Shown here: positions 51,573-51,761 of the stretch, piece after piece
How the letters are laid out: each line of letters begins with the position of its first letter
How positions within the stretch are numbered: the stretch's first letter is position 1
DNA from: Gemmatimonadota bacterium
GTDB lineage: Bacteria; Gemmatimonadota; Gemmatimonadetes; Gemmatimonadales; Gemmatimonadaceae
NCBI GenBank assembly: GCA_025359135.1
Contig: JANYHJ010000101.1
Location: 1 to 51,761 of the forward strand
DNA: 51,761 nt
Direction: 5' to 3'
Translations under genes and position numbers: made by a program
Notes under the pieces: model-generated
Databases searched by the model: none
What the model was told of the DNA's origin: nothing
What the model saw: only the letters and a program-made list of their open reading frames with translations

Positions 51573-51761
51573 ATGAGCACCGCTCTCGGACGTGAAGCCG
51601 CGCTGGTCGCAAACGCGACGCGCGCGAAGGCCAACGTCGCCACCGCCACGGGTTTCATCGCCACGATCCTCGCCAGTGCGGCGGGCATCGTCGTCGGCCT
51701 GCTGTGGGACATCTCGTGGCACATGACGGTAGGCCGGGACACGTTCTGGACGGCGCCGCAC
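51573..51761 (+). CDS. Membrane protein, 3'-truncated by the window edge
   Basis: An ATG at 51573 opens a frame of 63 codons that runs off the right edge without a stop. The predicted N-terminus has an Ala-rich first helix, a hydrophobic span at about 25-45 (TGFIATILASAAGIVVGLLW) and the unusual segment WDISWHMTVGRDTFW. GGTAAGGT 5-12 bases upstream offers a weak Shine-Dalgarno. I recall similar WDISWH segments only in uncharacterised multi-pass proteins. The family and function are not established. Confidence 0.6.
   Translation, partial: MSTALGREAALVANATRAKANVATATGFIATILASAAGIVVGLLWDISWHMTVGRDTFWTAPH

Noticed and set aside
1..51761. tRNA genes, rRNA, CRISPR arrays, insertion sequences, prophage
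   Set aside because: Looked for by eye; no cloverleaf with acceptor CCA context, regular spaced repeats, transposase or integrase motif was seen. A covariance-model search could still reveal small RNAs.

Overview
The window is GC-rich, almost fully coding DNA from a Gram-negative, outer-membrane bacterium. Gemmatimonadota is the best guess, by inference. Support comes from complete Tol-Pal genes, an LptD-like barrel, a Pal lipoprotein, 'carboxypeptidase-regulatory plus TonB plug' proteins, a small DUF4321-like protein beside tatA, heavy use of GTG/TTG starts, and ATGA/GTGA stop-start overlaps. I see no rRNA, tRNA, CRISPR, insertion sequence or phage gene. No non-coding stretch exceeds 300 bases; the longest are about 171 (8706-8876), 163 (51410-51572) and 155 (38941-39095).

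Layout. 1-8097: a partial unknown gene, then radC, the ppGpp synthetase/hydrolase rel, a secreted plug-domain protein, uvrB, and the coupled tRNA/ribosome-modification trio tsaE-tsaB-rimI. 8211-10256: ssb and a secreted LysM protein. 10299-19712: a sugar-nucleotide epimerase-like gene followed by a tightly packed envelope block, tolQ-tolR-tolA/tonB-like-tolB-pal-cpoB-tatC-lptD. 19759-25217: histidine utilisation genes hutH-hutU-[radical SAM]-hutI. 25285-29552: a large TPR protein, a polyprenyl diphosphate synthase, a DUF4321-like protein and tatA, ending at a strong bidirectional hairpin terminator. 29659-31482 (minus): a PpiD-like foldase, divergent from 31692-36894: TPR protein-aroQ-pepP-accB-pilT, then accC. 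38335-41597: a secreted histidine-phosphatase lipoprotein and ftsK. 41611-45949: four genes matching the second cycle of the 3-hydroxypropionate bi-cycle. 46085-51761: a secreted zinc metalloprotease, an alpha/beta hydrolase, a NodU/CmcH carbamoyltransferase and the start of a membrane protein cut by the window edge.

The most interesting region is 41611-45949: meh (minus) divergent from mct-mcl-mch (plus). These four products are sufficient on paper to convert propionyl-CoA plus glyoxylate to acetyl-CoA plus pyruvate via beta-methylmalyl-CoA, mesaconyl-C1-CoA, mesaconyl-C4-CoA and citramalyl-CoA, a route known from Chloroflexus. No other bi-cycle gene (mcr, pcs, smtAB) lies in the window, so it may be a stand-alone carbon-salvage module in a heterotroph. 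Other unusual arrangements are pilT inserted between accB and accC, a radical SAM gene inside the hut operon, and -10-like hexamers placed so close to some start codons (uvrB, carbamoyltransferase) that leaderless transcripts are likely. All assignments are from reading the sequence and from memory of the families; no database search was run.
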